Below are positions 51,557-59,689 of a stretch of 64,000 bases of DNA, piece by piece. Under the pieces are notes generated by a model. It did no database searches. It worked only from the letters and a program-made list of their open reading frames with translations, and was not told the DNA's origin. Made by a program: the position numbers and the translations under genes. Position 1 is the first letter of the stretch, and each line of letters starts with the position of its first letter. The stretch spans positions 887,441 to 951,440 of the forward strand of contig JAFLBD010000002.1 in assembly GCA_017303935.1 (NCBI GenBank). The letters run 5' to 3'. Origin of the DNA: Armatimonadota bacterium. Its GTDB lineage: Bacteria > Armatimonadota > Fimbriimonadia > Fimbriimonadales > Fimbriimonadaceae.

Positions 51557-52975
51557 ATGAAGCTCAATCGACCATTGTTGTGGGCCTCACTCGGCGGACT
51601 TCTGCTCGCTCAGGGTGCGCTGAATCAGGGCTTTTTGTTCCCGCGATGGAAGACCAATTACGCCTCGAAAACGATCGGCGTGAGTGGCGGACTGTCGCCG
51701 GACCAACTCCTGGCCACCCTCGCGGGATTCCGCGAGATGGTTGCCGGTCTGCTTTGGGTGCGCGCCGACTCGTTCTTTGATTCGGGGAACTACGATGCGA
51801 TCCTTCCGATCATTCGGTTGGTGACCATCCTCGACCCGAAGCAGCGCGACGTCTACGCGACCGGAATTTGGCACATCGCCTACAACTTCACCGACGAAGA
51901 ATCCCGTTCTGATCGTCGGTACATTCCATCTGCGCTGGCCCTCGGGGCAGAAGGCGCCCGGAACAATCCGGAAACCTACGAACTGTTCTTCGAAACCGGC
52001 TGGACTTGGTACCACAAGGTGGATGACCTCTATCCGAAGGCTGTGGAATGGCTGGAAAAGGCGAAGGCTGTGCCAGACATCCCGCCTGCCCGCGGCAACG
52101 TGCTCGGTATGGCGTACCAACGCAACGGTCAGCCTGATAAGGCTTTGGCGCACTACTATGCCCAGTACGATGCGGCTGTCCAAGAAATCGAGAAGACAAA
52201 GGAACTCACTTTTGGCCTTCGCCAGCAGCGCGATACAGTTGAAGGAAACCTCGACAACACGATTGTGCGAATGGCTCAGCGGGGCGTATTTGGGCGCGCA
52301 AAGGGCACCAAACCGCCGATTCCATACGACACCGATCCTCCGTTCGACACCGGATTCAGCGTTCAAGTTCAGGTGATCGCTCCCAAGCGACTTCTGATCC
52401 GTGGAACATGGAACGTCCGACCGATTGGTACCCGCGTTCGAGTGGTGCTGAAAGACAAGGATTATCCAAACGGGATTCCCGCTGGGATGCAATGGGATGC
52501 GGTCGATGCCATCTCGCTGGATCCACCGCGCGACCTGACGTACATGCAGGATGCGTTGTTTGTTCGCAACCAGATGTTCCGACGAGAAGTGGACATGAGT
52601 AAGGACCCGACGATGTACCCGTTCACGAAGGACAATTACACGATCGAGTTCTACTACAACCCACGGAGCGCTCCACCGCACATCCAAGACAAATTTGGAT
52701 ACAGCGGGGAAGGGATGACCGACAAGAACTTCTTGCGGACGGACATCCGGCCCGGTCAACGCGTGGTCTACACCTCGCTCAATTTGACTAAGGCTCAGAT
52801 CAATCGCACCGGAGAATGGCGAGATCGAACTCCAATCATTCAAACCCAAAACTTTGTCGAGAGCGACCGCCTGAGAAAGGATCAAAACATCATCCAAGTA
52901 CCTGGGCTTCGAAGTCAACCAACGACTCCTCAAGGCAATCCAAACAAGACCGAATCTCTAAGAAATTCGCAGTAA
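51557..52975 (+). CDS. Exported TPR-type protein of the ABC exporter operon
   Basis: 472 residues. An N-terminal hydrophobic segment (LLWASLGGLLLAQGALNQGFL) may be an uncleaved anchor. Residues about 50-240 are helical with TPR-like spacing (YDAILPIIRLVTILDPKQRDVYATGIWHIAYN, then YPKAVEWLEKAKAVPDIPPARGNVLGMAYQRNGQPDKALAHYYAQYD). The second half is beta-rich (VIAPKRLLIRGTWNVRPIGTRVRVVLKDKDYP). I recognise no enzyme motif. It starts 9 bases after the permease, so it is part of the exporter operon and may be an accessory factor. Confidence 0.7.
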   Translation: MKLNRPLLWASLGGLLLAQGALNQGFLFPRWKTNYASKTIGVSGGLSPDQLLATLAGFREMVAGLLWVRADSFFDSGNYDAILPIIRLVTILDPKQRDVYATGIWHIAYNFTDEESRSDRRYIPSALALGAEGARNNPETYELFFETGWTWYHKVDDLYPKAVEWLEKAKAVPDIPPARGNVLGMAYQRNGQPDKALAHYYAQYDAAVQEIEKTKELTFGLRQQRDTVEGNLDNTIVRMAQRGVFGRAKGTKPPIPYDTDPPFDTGFSVQVQVIAPKRLLIRGTWNVRPIGTRVRVVLKDKDYPNGIPAGMQWDAVDAISLDPPRDLTYMQDALFVRNQMFRREVDMSKDPTMYPFTKDNYTIEFYYNPRSAPPHIQDKFGYSGEGMTDKNFLRTDIRPGQRVVYTSLNLTKAQINRTGEWRDRTPIIQTQNFVESDRLRKDQNIIQVPGLRSQPTTPQGNPNKTESLRNSQ

Positions 52976-52980
52976 CAGTT

Positions 52981-53117
<137 letters not shown>

Positions 53118-53141
53118 ACTCTTTTTTTGATCTTTGAATCC

Positions 53142-54743
53142 ATGAGCCACGTGGCCCTCTACCGCAAATATCGATCGCAGACATTCGGCGATTTGGTGGG
53201 TCAAGAACACGTGGTTCGAACCTTGCAAAACTCGATTAAGCAAGGGAATTTCAGTCATTCTTATCTATTCACCGGCCCCCGAGGAACGGGCAAGACCTCC
53301 ACTGCTAGATTGCTTGCCAAGGCGCTCAACTGCGAGAAGTCTACAAACGGCGAACCTTGCAACGAGTGTGAAATCTGCGTTTCGATCACGGAAGGGCATT
53401 GCCTCGATGTCATCGAGATGGACGCCGCCAGCGAAGCGGGCGTCGATGATGTTCGACAACGAATTGTCGATGTTGTCGAATATCGCCCAGCCGTCGCGAA
53501 GCTCAAGGTCTTCATCATCGACGAAGTTCACGATCTCAGCGCGAAGGCGTTTGATGCGCTCCTCAAAACGGTCGAAGAGCCGCCAGCGCACATCGTTTTT
53601 ATCCTGGCGACTACCGAATTGCACAAGGTCCCGCCGACGATTCAGTCTCGATGCCAGAAGTATCAATTCAATCGCGCGAGCTTGAACGACTTAATTGCCC
53701 GAATTGAGCATGTCCTTCAGGCAGAGGGGTTCGAATACGATGCTAACGCTGTCGCCCTAATTGCGAAGATGGCCGATGGCGGTTTTCGAGATGCGCTCTC
53801 GCTCCTCGAGCAAACCCTGATCACCGTCGATGGCAAACTTAGCGTCCAGCACGTGATCGACCAATTGGGATTGATCCCAGATGAAGTGATCGACAACCTT
53901 CTGATTGCAACGTTCCATCACGAACCGGCGAAGATTCTCGAGACAACTGACTCGATTTTTCGCACTAGCCGTGATCCGCTTTCCATTCTGCAAGGGATGC
54001 TCTCGCGGCTTGCCGAACTCACTCGCTCGAACTACGGTATCCAGATCGGTGGCACTGGGGAGTCGACTCAAGAGTCGGCGATGAAATCCACAGCGACCCA
54101 AATCGGAGCAGATAATTTGATCACCTTCCGCGAGAAAGTCGCTTACGCGATTTCAGACATCAAGGATGTCAGCCTGCCCAGGCTTTGGCTAGAATCCGTG
54201 CTGCTCGGCATGTTCGCTCCGAACAATCAGCCTCGCCAAATCGCCGCCACACCTTCGGTTCCAGCAACTGTTGCGCCGGCTCAGGTTATCGAGCACGCCG
54301 TGGCTCAGCCCGCAGAGCCCAAGCCAGATGCGGTCAGTGAGCCGGCAACGCCTCGCTATGAGCCAGCCACCCCGACGGGCGATCCGCTCACCGATCAAGC
54401 TCAATCCATCTGGGGCGAAGTGGTCAACGCGCTCAGTGCTAGTTCCAAAACTGCCGCTGCTCGGTTGCAAAAGACCTCTGTTGGGGCCGTCAATTCTGAA
54501 TCGGTGACCATTGAATTCAACCTCGAAATGGAACGCGATCGGGTTGTCGGCGCGCCAAAGCTGGTCGGCGCGATCCAAACGGAATGGAACGCACGGCGTG
54601 GCGCACTTCCCGAGCTGCTTCAATTTGAACTAAAAAAAAATGATCGTGTGAGGGCTGTTGACGATCCCGTCTCGGCGGTAGAATTGCCAGCAGAAGGTCC
54701 TCGGCTCGCAAGTCTTGTTGAGGAAGTATTTAAGGATTTTTGA
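53142..54743 (+). CDS. dnaX: DNA polymerase III subunit gamma/tau
   Basis: Clamp-loader ATPase, 533 residues from the ATG at 53142 (family start SHVALYRKYRSQTF). Walker A GPRGTGKTS, zinc module in NCEKSTNGEPCNECEIC, Walker B FIIDEVHDLS, SRC motif IQSRCQKYQF, and a C-terminal region after about 370 with a Pro/Ala-rich linker. The gene carries a run of nine A at 54632-54640 in the codons for ELKKND; see findings. Follows the SRP RNA by about 24 bases. Confidence 0.96.
   Translation: MSHVALYRKYRSQTFGDLVGQEHVVRTLQNSIKQGNFSHSYLFTGPRGTGKTSTARLLAKALNCEKSTNGEPCNECEICVSITEGHCLDVIEMDAASEAGVDDVRQRIVDVVEYRPAVAKLKVFIIDEVHDLSAKAFDALLKTVEEPPAHIVFILATTELHKVPPTIQSRCQKYQFNRASLNDLIARIEHVLQAEGFEYDANAVALIAKMADGGFRDALSLLEQTLITVDGKLSVQHVIDQLGLIPDEVIDNLLIATFHHEPAKILETTDSIFRTSRDPLSILQGMLSRLAELTRSNYGIQIGGTGESTQESAMKSTATQIGADNLITFREKVAYAISDIKDVSLPRLWLESVLLGMFAPNNQPRQIAATPSVPATVAPAQVIEHAVAQPAEPKPDAVSEPATPRYEPATPTGDPLTDQAQSIWGEVVNALSASSKTAAARLQKTSVGAVNSESVTIEFNLEMERDRVVGAPKLVGAIQTEWNARRGALPELLQFELKKNDRVRAVDDPVSAVELPAEGPRLASLVEEVFKDF
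54632..54640 (+). other. Nine-adenine slippery run in dnaX
   Basis: Within CTA AAA AAA AAT GAT. One extra base in the transcript (or a -1 ribosome shift) puts the next codons as AAA TGA, a stop at once; loss of a base reaches a TGA after four more codons. Either would make a protein about 35 residues shorter than the 533-residue tau-like product. Confidence 0.5.
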
Positions 54744-54746
54744 ACG

Positions 54747-55082
54747 ATGAAATTGCCTAAAGGATTTGGTGGTCAAGGTTTTGCTGGTGCGCTTGCGCAG
54801 GCTCAAGAAGCGATGAGCAAGGCCAAGAATCTTGATCAAGAACTCGCTAGTGAAACTGTCAAAGTGGAGCAAAACGGAATCGTGGTCGTGTTTGATGGTC
54901 GAGGCGAACCTCAGTCGCTCAAAATCGATCCAAATCTGATCGACCCAAGTGATGTCGACGGGTTGGAGTCTGCGCTTGTGGCCGCCTTGCGATTGGCATA
55001 CGAGCGAGCTAATGATCTCCGAACAAAGCGAACACAGGAAATCATGCCCAACATCCCTGGGCTCGATCAACTGGGATTCTAA
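54747..55082 (+). CDS. ybaB: Nucleoid-associated protein, YbaB/EbfC family
   Basis: Small DNA-binding protein of 111 residues that forms dimers with a pincer shape. The family pattern is clear: AQAQEAMSKAKNLDQELASETVKVEQNGIVVVFDGRGEPQSLKIDPNLIDP, then DVDGLESALVAALRLAYERANDL. Lies between dnaX (3-base gap) and recR (3-base gap), the conserved order. Confidence 0.95.
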   Translation: MKLPKGFGGQGFAGALAQAQEAMSKAKNLDQELASETVKVEQNGIVVVFDGRGEPQSLKIDPNLIDPSDVDGLESALVAALRLAYERANDLRTKRTQEIMPNIPGLDQLGF

Positions 55083-55085
55083 GCG

Positions 55086-55679
55086 TTGGCGTTTGCTCGG
55101 CCCCTTGGCGAACTGATCGCCCAGTTAGAAAAGCTCCCTGGAATAGGACCAAAAATGGCCCAACGGCTGGCGTTTCATTTGGTCCGCCAACCTGAAGAGG
55201 ATGTGCTACGGCTTAGCCAGGCACTCGTACACGCCAAGCAAGCGCTCAAACTCTGTGAGATCTGCCAGAACATCTCGGAAGGGCAGAACTGTCCGATTTG
55301 TAGCGATCCTCGTCGCGATTCTGCACAGATTTGCGTCGTCGCCGAACCGCGTGATGTGGCGGCAGTTGAGCGCATCAACGAATACCACGGACGCTTCCAT
55401 GTTCTTCACGGCTTGATGTCTCCGATGGACGGGATCGGACCGGAGCAAATCAAGATAAGGGAGTTGCTCGCTCGGTGCGGCGGCGAGATCAGCGAAGTGA
55501 TCATCGCAACCAATCCGACAATCGAAGGGGATGCCACCGCTCTTTATATCGCCAAGCTGATCAAGCCGCTTGATGTGAAGGTCACCCGGCTAGCATTCGG
55601 AATGCCAGTGGGTGGCGAACTCGACTACGCCGATTCCGCCACCCTCCACAGCGCTCTAGAGTATCGCCGCGAACTTTAA
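55086..55679 (+). CDS. recR: Recombination mediator RecR
   Basis: Loads RecA at gapped DNA with RecF and RecO; 197 residues starting at a TTG (55086). An N-terminal helix-hairpin-helix (LPGIGPKMAQRLAFHLV), a four-cysteine zinc finger CEIC...CPIC, a Toprim domain (VVAEPRDVAAVERINEYHGRFHVLHGLMSPMDGIGPEQI) and the end GMPVGGELDYADSATL are in place. Overlaps the end of the HAAS-domain gene by four bases, tail to tail. Confidence 0.96.
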   Translation: MAFARPLGELIAQLEKLPGIGPKMAQRLAFHLVRQPEEDVLRLSQALVHAKQALKLCEICQNISEGQNCPICSDPRRDSAQICVVAEPRDVAAVERINEYHGRFHVLHGLMSPMDGIGPEQIKIRELLARCGGEISEVIIATNPTIEGDATALYIAKLIKPLDVKVTRLAFGMPVGGELDYADSATLHSALEYRREL

Positions 55680-56680
55680 GCCAGCTTCGCCTTGAGCCAA
55701 TGTCGTCGGCGAGGTCGAAGCGCTCGGGCCACCATCTCACACAGCACTCCGACGATCGCAATGAGCCCACTGCCGACAATCGCCATTGGAATGACCCTTT
55801 GGAGCACGCGCACCATGCTCGGTGTGTCTAGCAGAGCTTGAAGCCTTACGCCCTCCGATCGATGAGTGCTCGCTGCATCCAAAAGTTGCGGTCGCAGCCG
55901 GTTGACGATAGAATTCAGATCCTTCTCAATCAGTTTCTCCGGTAGCTTCTGAGTGATCAGCTCGATCTTTGGTGCCGAGCTGAGCTTTGCCGCTGCCAAA
56001 TCTTCTGCGCTCAACGAACTTACCGGGCCGAGTCCAGTAGGAACGGTCATGAACTCCGCTGTCGATAGCGATCGGTTGTCAAAGTTCGCCTTTGCAGATT
56101 CAAGTGTTCGTAGGTTGGCTCCGGCGAGTTCGCTCATCGAAGCATGAACTCGAATCGCCGTTTGCGCCTTGTCCAAATCCCACTCGGTATCGCCGACATA
56201 GACGTGCCGGGTTCCCTGGTGGAACGCCAGTGAAACGGACGCGACAACCATCAGCCCTCCGAAGATTCGCCAATTGACCTGTTTCAATAACCCGGAACCG
56301 ATCAACAAGGCCAAGCCTCCCCAGAACAATCCAAATCCGAACAGCGGATGGAATTGTGCGTCGGTCAACAACGCTGCGAAAAGCATCGAGCCTGCCATCA
56401 CCGCGGCCCCACCGTAAACCAACTGCTTACCAAACTTGAGTTTACGGCCACTCGTATTCCGAGCCAATTCTTCAGCCGCAATCTTTTCTGCACTTCCGAT
56501 GGCTTCGAGCGCGGCCAATTCCGCCTCTTCGATCGACATCCCTTTTGCCGTGCGTTCCTGTACCGCATCTTGCAAATGGCATTCGATTTCTGAAAGAAGT
56601 TCGTGCAACCTTTCGGCGGACACAATCCCGCGCAATAACCCATCCAATTCGACGAGATACCAATGAGTGAACTTAGGCAC
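55676..56680 (-). CDS. HAAS/DUF1700-type membrane protein, PadR partner
   Basis: 334 residues from a GTG at 56680, placed by a perfect AAGGAGGT ribosome site 5 bases upstream. The first 80 residues resemble the HAAS signalling domain (RGIVSAERLHELLSEIECHLQDAVQERTAKGMSIEEAELAALEAIGSAEKIAAE), typically encoded beside PadR repressors. Four to five membrane segments follow (VMAGSMLFAALL, FGLFWGGLALLIGSG, IPMAIVGSGLIAIVGVLCEM) with an extracytoplasmic helical region between the early and last helices. The gene starts inside the end of the padR gene, so both are made together. Function of the membrane part is unknown. Confidence 0.75.
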   Translation of the reverse strand: MPKFTHWYLVELDGLLRGIVSAERLHELLSEIECHLQDAVQERTAKGMSIEEAELAALEAIGSAEKIAAEELARNTSGRKLKFGKQLVYGGAAVMAGSMLFAALLTDAQFHPLFGFGLFWGGLALLIGSGLLKQVNWRIFGGLMVVASVSLAFHQGTRHVYVGDTEWDLDKAQTAIRVHASMSELAGANLRTLESAKANFDNRSLSTAEFMTVPTGLGPVSSLSAEDLAAAKLSSAPKIELITQKLPEKLIEKDLNSIVNRLRPQLLDAASTHRSEGVRLQALLDTPSMVRVLQRVIPMAIVGSGLIAIVGVLCEMVARALRPRRRHWLKAKLA

Positions 56681-57005
56681 GAGCGACCTCCTTCGTCCCA
56701 TTCAAAACTCGGGATACGTTCTCAGCAAAGTTCTGCCATTGGTTCAGCTGCTTCTGAAGTTCCGCCAAACCACTTTCAGTGATCGAGTAGGTTTTTCGAG
56801 CTGGCTTGCCCTCCTGCAGTTCCCATTCTGCGGTGATCAAGCCTGATTCTTCCAATCGGTGCAAAGCCGGATAGAGTTGTCCTTCGCTGAACTTGAGCGA
56901 CTCTTGGCTGCCAGACTTGATGCGCTTGCTGATCGCATAGCCATGTCCAGGCTGTTCTCTGAGTGAGGCAAGAATTAGCGCCTCGATTCCACCCTTAAAT
57001 GTCAT
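56673..57005 (-). CDS. padR: PadR-family transcriptional repressor
   Basis: 110-residue winged-helix regulator. The N-terminal domain has MTFKGGIEALILASLREQPGHGYAISKRI, then LKFSEGQLYPALHRLEESGLITAEWE, the DNA-reading helix region and the wing KPARKTYSITESGLAEL; a short C-terminal helix dimerises. PadR members often repress the operon they head, here including the membrane protein overlapping its 3' end. The ligand is unknown. Confidence 0.92.
   Translation of the reverse strand: MTFKGGIEALILASLREQPGHGYAISKRIKSGSQESLKFSEGQLYPALHRLEESGLITAEWELQEGKPARKTYSITESGLAELQKQLNQWQNFAENVSRVLNGTKEVARA
56686..56693 (-). promoter_or_regulatory. Ribosome binding site that fixes the start of the HAAS-domain gene
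   Basis: AAGGAGGT on the minus strand, 5 bases before the GTG at 56680, is the best Shine-Dalgarno match in the window. It is located inside the padR coding sequence. Confidence 0.8.
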
Positions 57006-57044
57006 AGATGTTCCTCAACAGTATCTATACATCAGAAATTGAGT

Positions 57045-57059
57045 TATGTCTAAAACATA
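57045..57059. promoter_or_regulatory. Candidate PadR operator
   Basis: TATGT-CTAAA-ACATA is an inverted repeat, 40 bases upstream of padR. PadR-type operators often contain ATGT...ACAT arms, though usually with an 8-base gap rather than the 5 here. Confidence 0.3.
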
Positions 57060-57074
57060 GGTACATAGACCTAC

Positions 57075-57106
57075 AAAAAGCCCCTTCTGCCAATGGCAGA
57101 AGGGGC
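57075..57106 (-). terminator. Terminator after the PEP-CTERM gene
   Basis: On the minus strand GCCCCTTCTGCC with its complement (12-bp stem, 3-base loop) is followed by TTTTT. It ends the gene at 57126-57776 and insulates padR. Confidence 0.85.
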
Positions 57107-57125
57107 ATTGCTCACGAAATTTGAA

Positions 57126-57776
57126 TTATCGCTTTCGTCGGCGAGCTAGTGCCGCCAAGCCGGCGACTATGGCAGTCATCGTGCCTGGTTCTGGAACCGC
57201 TTGGATGTTGTCGAACCCAACGGACGCAACAACTCTTGTACCGTTCGCATCCAAGTTCACCGCGTGTCGAATCATGATCCGATCCACATTCTGATAAGAA
57301 GTTGACCAATCGCTCGACCCGGCAACCAATGTCATCGTGCCGCTATTCATAGCCAGGAACACACTCTGCCAGTTGGATCCCCCAGCCACATCGAACGAAT
57401 TGGTGCTTGTCCAGATATTGCCTGAAGCATCAAATAGTACTGCTCGAAGGTTCATTGTAGTCGTGCCGAAATTCTTGAAATCGAACTTAAGACCCGAAAC
57501 TCCGGCTGACTCATAATCACCAACCCATTCGGAATTCAGGTTGTATGTCGCCATTCGCGAACCCGATCCGCTGCTGCCAGAGGAGTTGACATGGTAATAA
57601 TTGTCGCTTGCTCCACCAGGGCCGCCACCTGTCACCGAGCGATCTGGTCCGCCGGACCAGCCTTCCGTCAGTCCGGATGTGAAGGTATCGACATCAAACA
57701 TTGTGATGGCCTGTGCACCAAGGCTAGCGCAAGCTGTAGCCAAGACCAGCGAGGACTTTAGTACAAACAATTTCAT
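57126..57776 (-). CDS. PEP-CTERM domain protein
   Basis: 216-residue exported protein. A signal peptide (FVLKSSLVLATACASLGAQA) leads to a Ser/Gly-rich beta domain. The C-terminus is VPEPGT, a hydrophobic helix (MTAIVAGLAALA) and RRRKR, the PEP-CTERM sorting tail recognised by exosortase. The domain in between (LKFDFKNFGTTTMNLRAVLFDASGN, NWQSVFLAMNSGTMTLV) looks like a jelly-roll binding domain. No exosortase gene is in the window. Single gene with its own terminator. Confidence 0.88.
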   Translation of the reverse strand: MKLFVLKSSLVLATACASLGAQAITMFDVDTFTSGLTEGWSGGPDRSVTGGGPGGASDNYYHVNSSGSSGSGSRMATYNLNSEWVGDYESAGVSGLKFDFKNFGTTTMNLRAVLFDASGNIWTSTNSFDVAGGSNWQSVFLAMNSGTMTLVAGSSDWSTSYQNVDRIMIRHAVNLDANGTRVVASVGFDNIQAVPEPGTMTAIVAGLAALARRRKR

Positions 57777-57878
57777 GTGTCTGACGTTATTATGCGACGA
57801 ATTTCATGCCAATCCAAATCGGATGCAGAAACCTGTCAAAAATACGGTTATCGCAAGGCCGTATACTTGCCGTGAACA

Positions 57879-59123
57879 ATGAAGATTTTGGTGATCGGCA
57901 AAGGTGGAAGGGAACACGCACTAGCCTGGAAATTGGCCCAAGAAGCCGAAGTTTGGGTGACGCCCGGCAATCCCCTGATCAGCAAAGAGATTCCCTGTTT
58001 TGATGTCAAGGAAACCGATTTTGCGGGACTGATCGCCCTTTGTGGGAGATTGCAGCCAGACCTCATTGTTGTTGGCCCGGAAGACCCTCTCGTCAACGGT
58101 CTCGCCGATTTTCTGACCAAAGATGGATTCAATGTGTTTGGCCCCCGGCAAGGTGGCGCGTCGTTGGAAGGAAGTAAGGCCTTTTCGAAGCAAGTGATGA
58201 TCGAAGCAGGAGTTCCAACCGGCGAATCTGGCACTTTTCGCGACGCTGAACTCGCGGCTGACTACGCACGAGCGAGATTCGATGCTGGAAAGCAGGTCGT
58301 CGTCAAGGCATCCGGAAATGCCCTGGGAAAGGGTGTGTTCGTCTGTTCGACCCTCGATGAAGCCGAAGATGCCATTGGCGCGATGTTGGTCGAGAGAGCC
58401 TTCGGTGAGGCCGGCGATGAAATTGTGATTGAAGATCGCCTCATCGGACGAGAATTTTCTCTGTTGACCGTCGTTGGCGATCATGGATTCTTTAGCCTGC
58501 CGGTGGCTCAGGACTACAAGCGCGCGCTGGACAACGACCGAGGCCCAAACACGGGTGGAATGGGCACCTATTCGCCTTGCGATTGGGCTCAGCCGTACGT
58601 GGAGCAAGTAGAACAATCCATCGTGGCGCCAACGGTCAATTGGCTGAAATCACGAGGAGTGGAATACCGCGGAGTACTGTTCTCTGGCATCATGGTCCAA
58701 GACGGCCAGCCATATTGCCTCGAATTCAACGTCCGATTTGGTGACCCTGAAACCCAGTCTGTTCTCCGCCGAATTGGGCCTGGATTTGCGAATCTACTGC
58801 TCGAATCGGCAACTGGTAAGCCTCTAACTTCGGTGCCGATCTTGCAAAACGCGGCGGTCTCTGTGGTCCTCGCCAGTCAAGGCTATCCTGGCAGAATCGC
58901 AAAGGGCAAGCCGATCACGATCGACAAAATGCCAGAGGGGGTGAAGGTTTTTGGGTCCGGAATCGGAGACCAGAATGGTCAACTCGTGACTGATGGAGGC
59001 CGTGTGATCACTATTTCCGCCGAAGCCAAAACAGTCGAGGAAGCGCGAAAACTCGCCTATCTCGCCGCTGAAAGTATTGACTTCGAAGGAAAGCAGTTCC
59101 GCTCGGATATTGCCGCAATTTAA
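57879..59123 (+). CDS. purD: Phosphoribosylamine-glycine ligase
   Basis: Second step of purine synthesis; 414 residues, ATP-grasp fold. Motifs: MKILVIGKGGREHALAWKLAQ, VGPEDPLVNGLADFL, GPRQGGASLEGSKAFSKQVM, VVKASGNALGKGVFVC, ATP-grasp DNDRGPNTGGMGTYSPC, and LEFNVRFGDPETQSVL with the metal ligands. purB lies convergently a kilobase away, so the purine genes are near but not in one operon. Confidence 0.97.
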   Translation: MKILVIGKGGREHALAWKLAQEAEVWVTPGNPLISKEIPCFDVKETDFAGLIALCGRLQPDLIVVGPEDPLVNGLADFLTKDGFNVFGPRQGGASLEGSKAFSKQVMIEAGVPTGESGTFRDAELAADYARARFDAGKQVVVKASGNALGKGVFVCSTLDEAEDAIGAMLVERAFGEAGDEIVIEDRLIGREFSLLTVVGDHGFFSLPVAQDYKRALDNDRGPNTGGMGTYSPCDWAQPYVEQVEQSIVAPTVNWLKSRGVEYRGVLFSGIMVQDGQPYCLEFNVRFGDPETQSVLRRIGPGFANLLLESATGKPLTSVPILQNAAVSVVLASQGYPGRIAKGKPITIDKMPEGVKVFGSGIGDQNGQLVTDGGRVITISAEAKTVEEARKLAYLAAESIDFEGKQFRSDIAAI

Positions 59124-59689
59124 AGCTGCGCATCGAACTGCACGGTGCCGTCCAGACTCAAAATCTGCCGACGCACCAATGCGCCCATCGGTGTGAGCCA
59201 CTGGCGAGTGCGATTGTTCGTCGGCACGTCGAGTGTCTCGGTGAGAAACAGCTCGCCCTCCTTTCCAACAAAACGCGTCAACCGCTTTGATCGCCCTGAG
59301 GTGAGAACATCGGGCTGATAATACAGAACTTCATCACCCAGAATCGGCTGACTAGTGATCCACCAAACCGCAGAAGCTTCCAGGATGTCTTCGCGCTGAA
59401 ACCCTTCAAAGATCGCGCTCGCCGATTCGCCATTGAACGTGATGCGAGTGCCCAGCCAATTGCATTCCATTGTCTTGTCGCCGGTCGAATGGATCATAAG
59501 CATGCCATCAGGCGAATAGAGCTTCTCATGGCTCGTGACCGTTGAGCCGATCTGCAGCCGCTCGTTGACTTCGATCAACCCACCCAAGCCGAGCGTCGTG
59601 ACCCGTTCAAGAGTGCCCTTCGCAGGAATCGTCACCTGCAAAAGCTGGCGATGAGATTCTCCCAACAACCAGGGCGTAAATTCAACCAT
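59120..59689 (-). CDS. Unrecognised 189-residue protein downstream of purB
   Basis: No family recognised. A beta-rich protein, mainly strands (LLQVTIPAKGTLERVTTLGLGGLIEVNERLQIGSTVTSHEKLYSPDGMLMIHSTGDKTMECNWLG), ending in TRQWLTPMGALVRRQILSLDGTVQFDAQL. Start at the ATG at 59689 overlaps the purB stop (TGATG), so it is translationally coupled to purB; a TTG at 59692 is an alternative. Its last four bases overlap purD tail to tail. Confidence 0.6.
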   Translation of the reverse strand: MVEFTPWLLGESHRQLLQVTIPAKGTLERVTTLGLGGLIEVNERLQIGSTVTSHEKLYSPDGMLMIHSTGDKTMECNWLGTRITFNGESASAIFEGFQREDILEASAVWWITSQPILGDEVLYYQPDVLTSGRSKRLTRFVGKEGELFLTETLDVPTNNRTRQWLTPMGALVRRQILSLDGTVQFDAQL

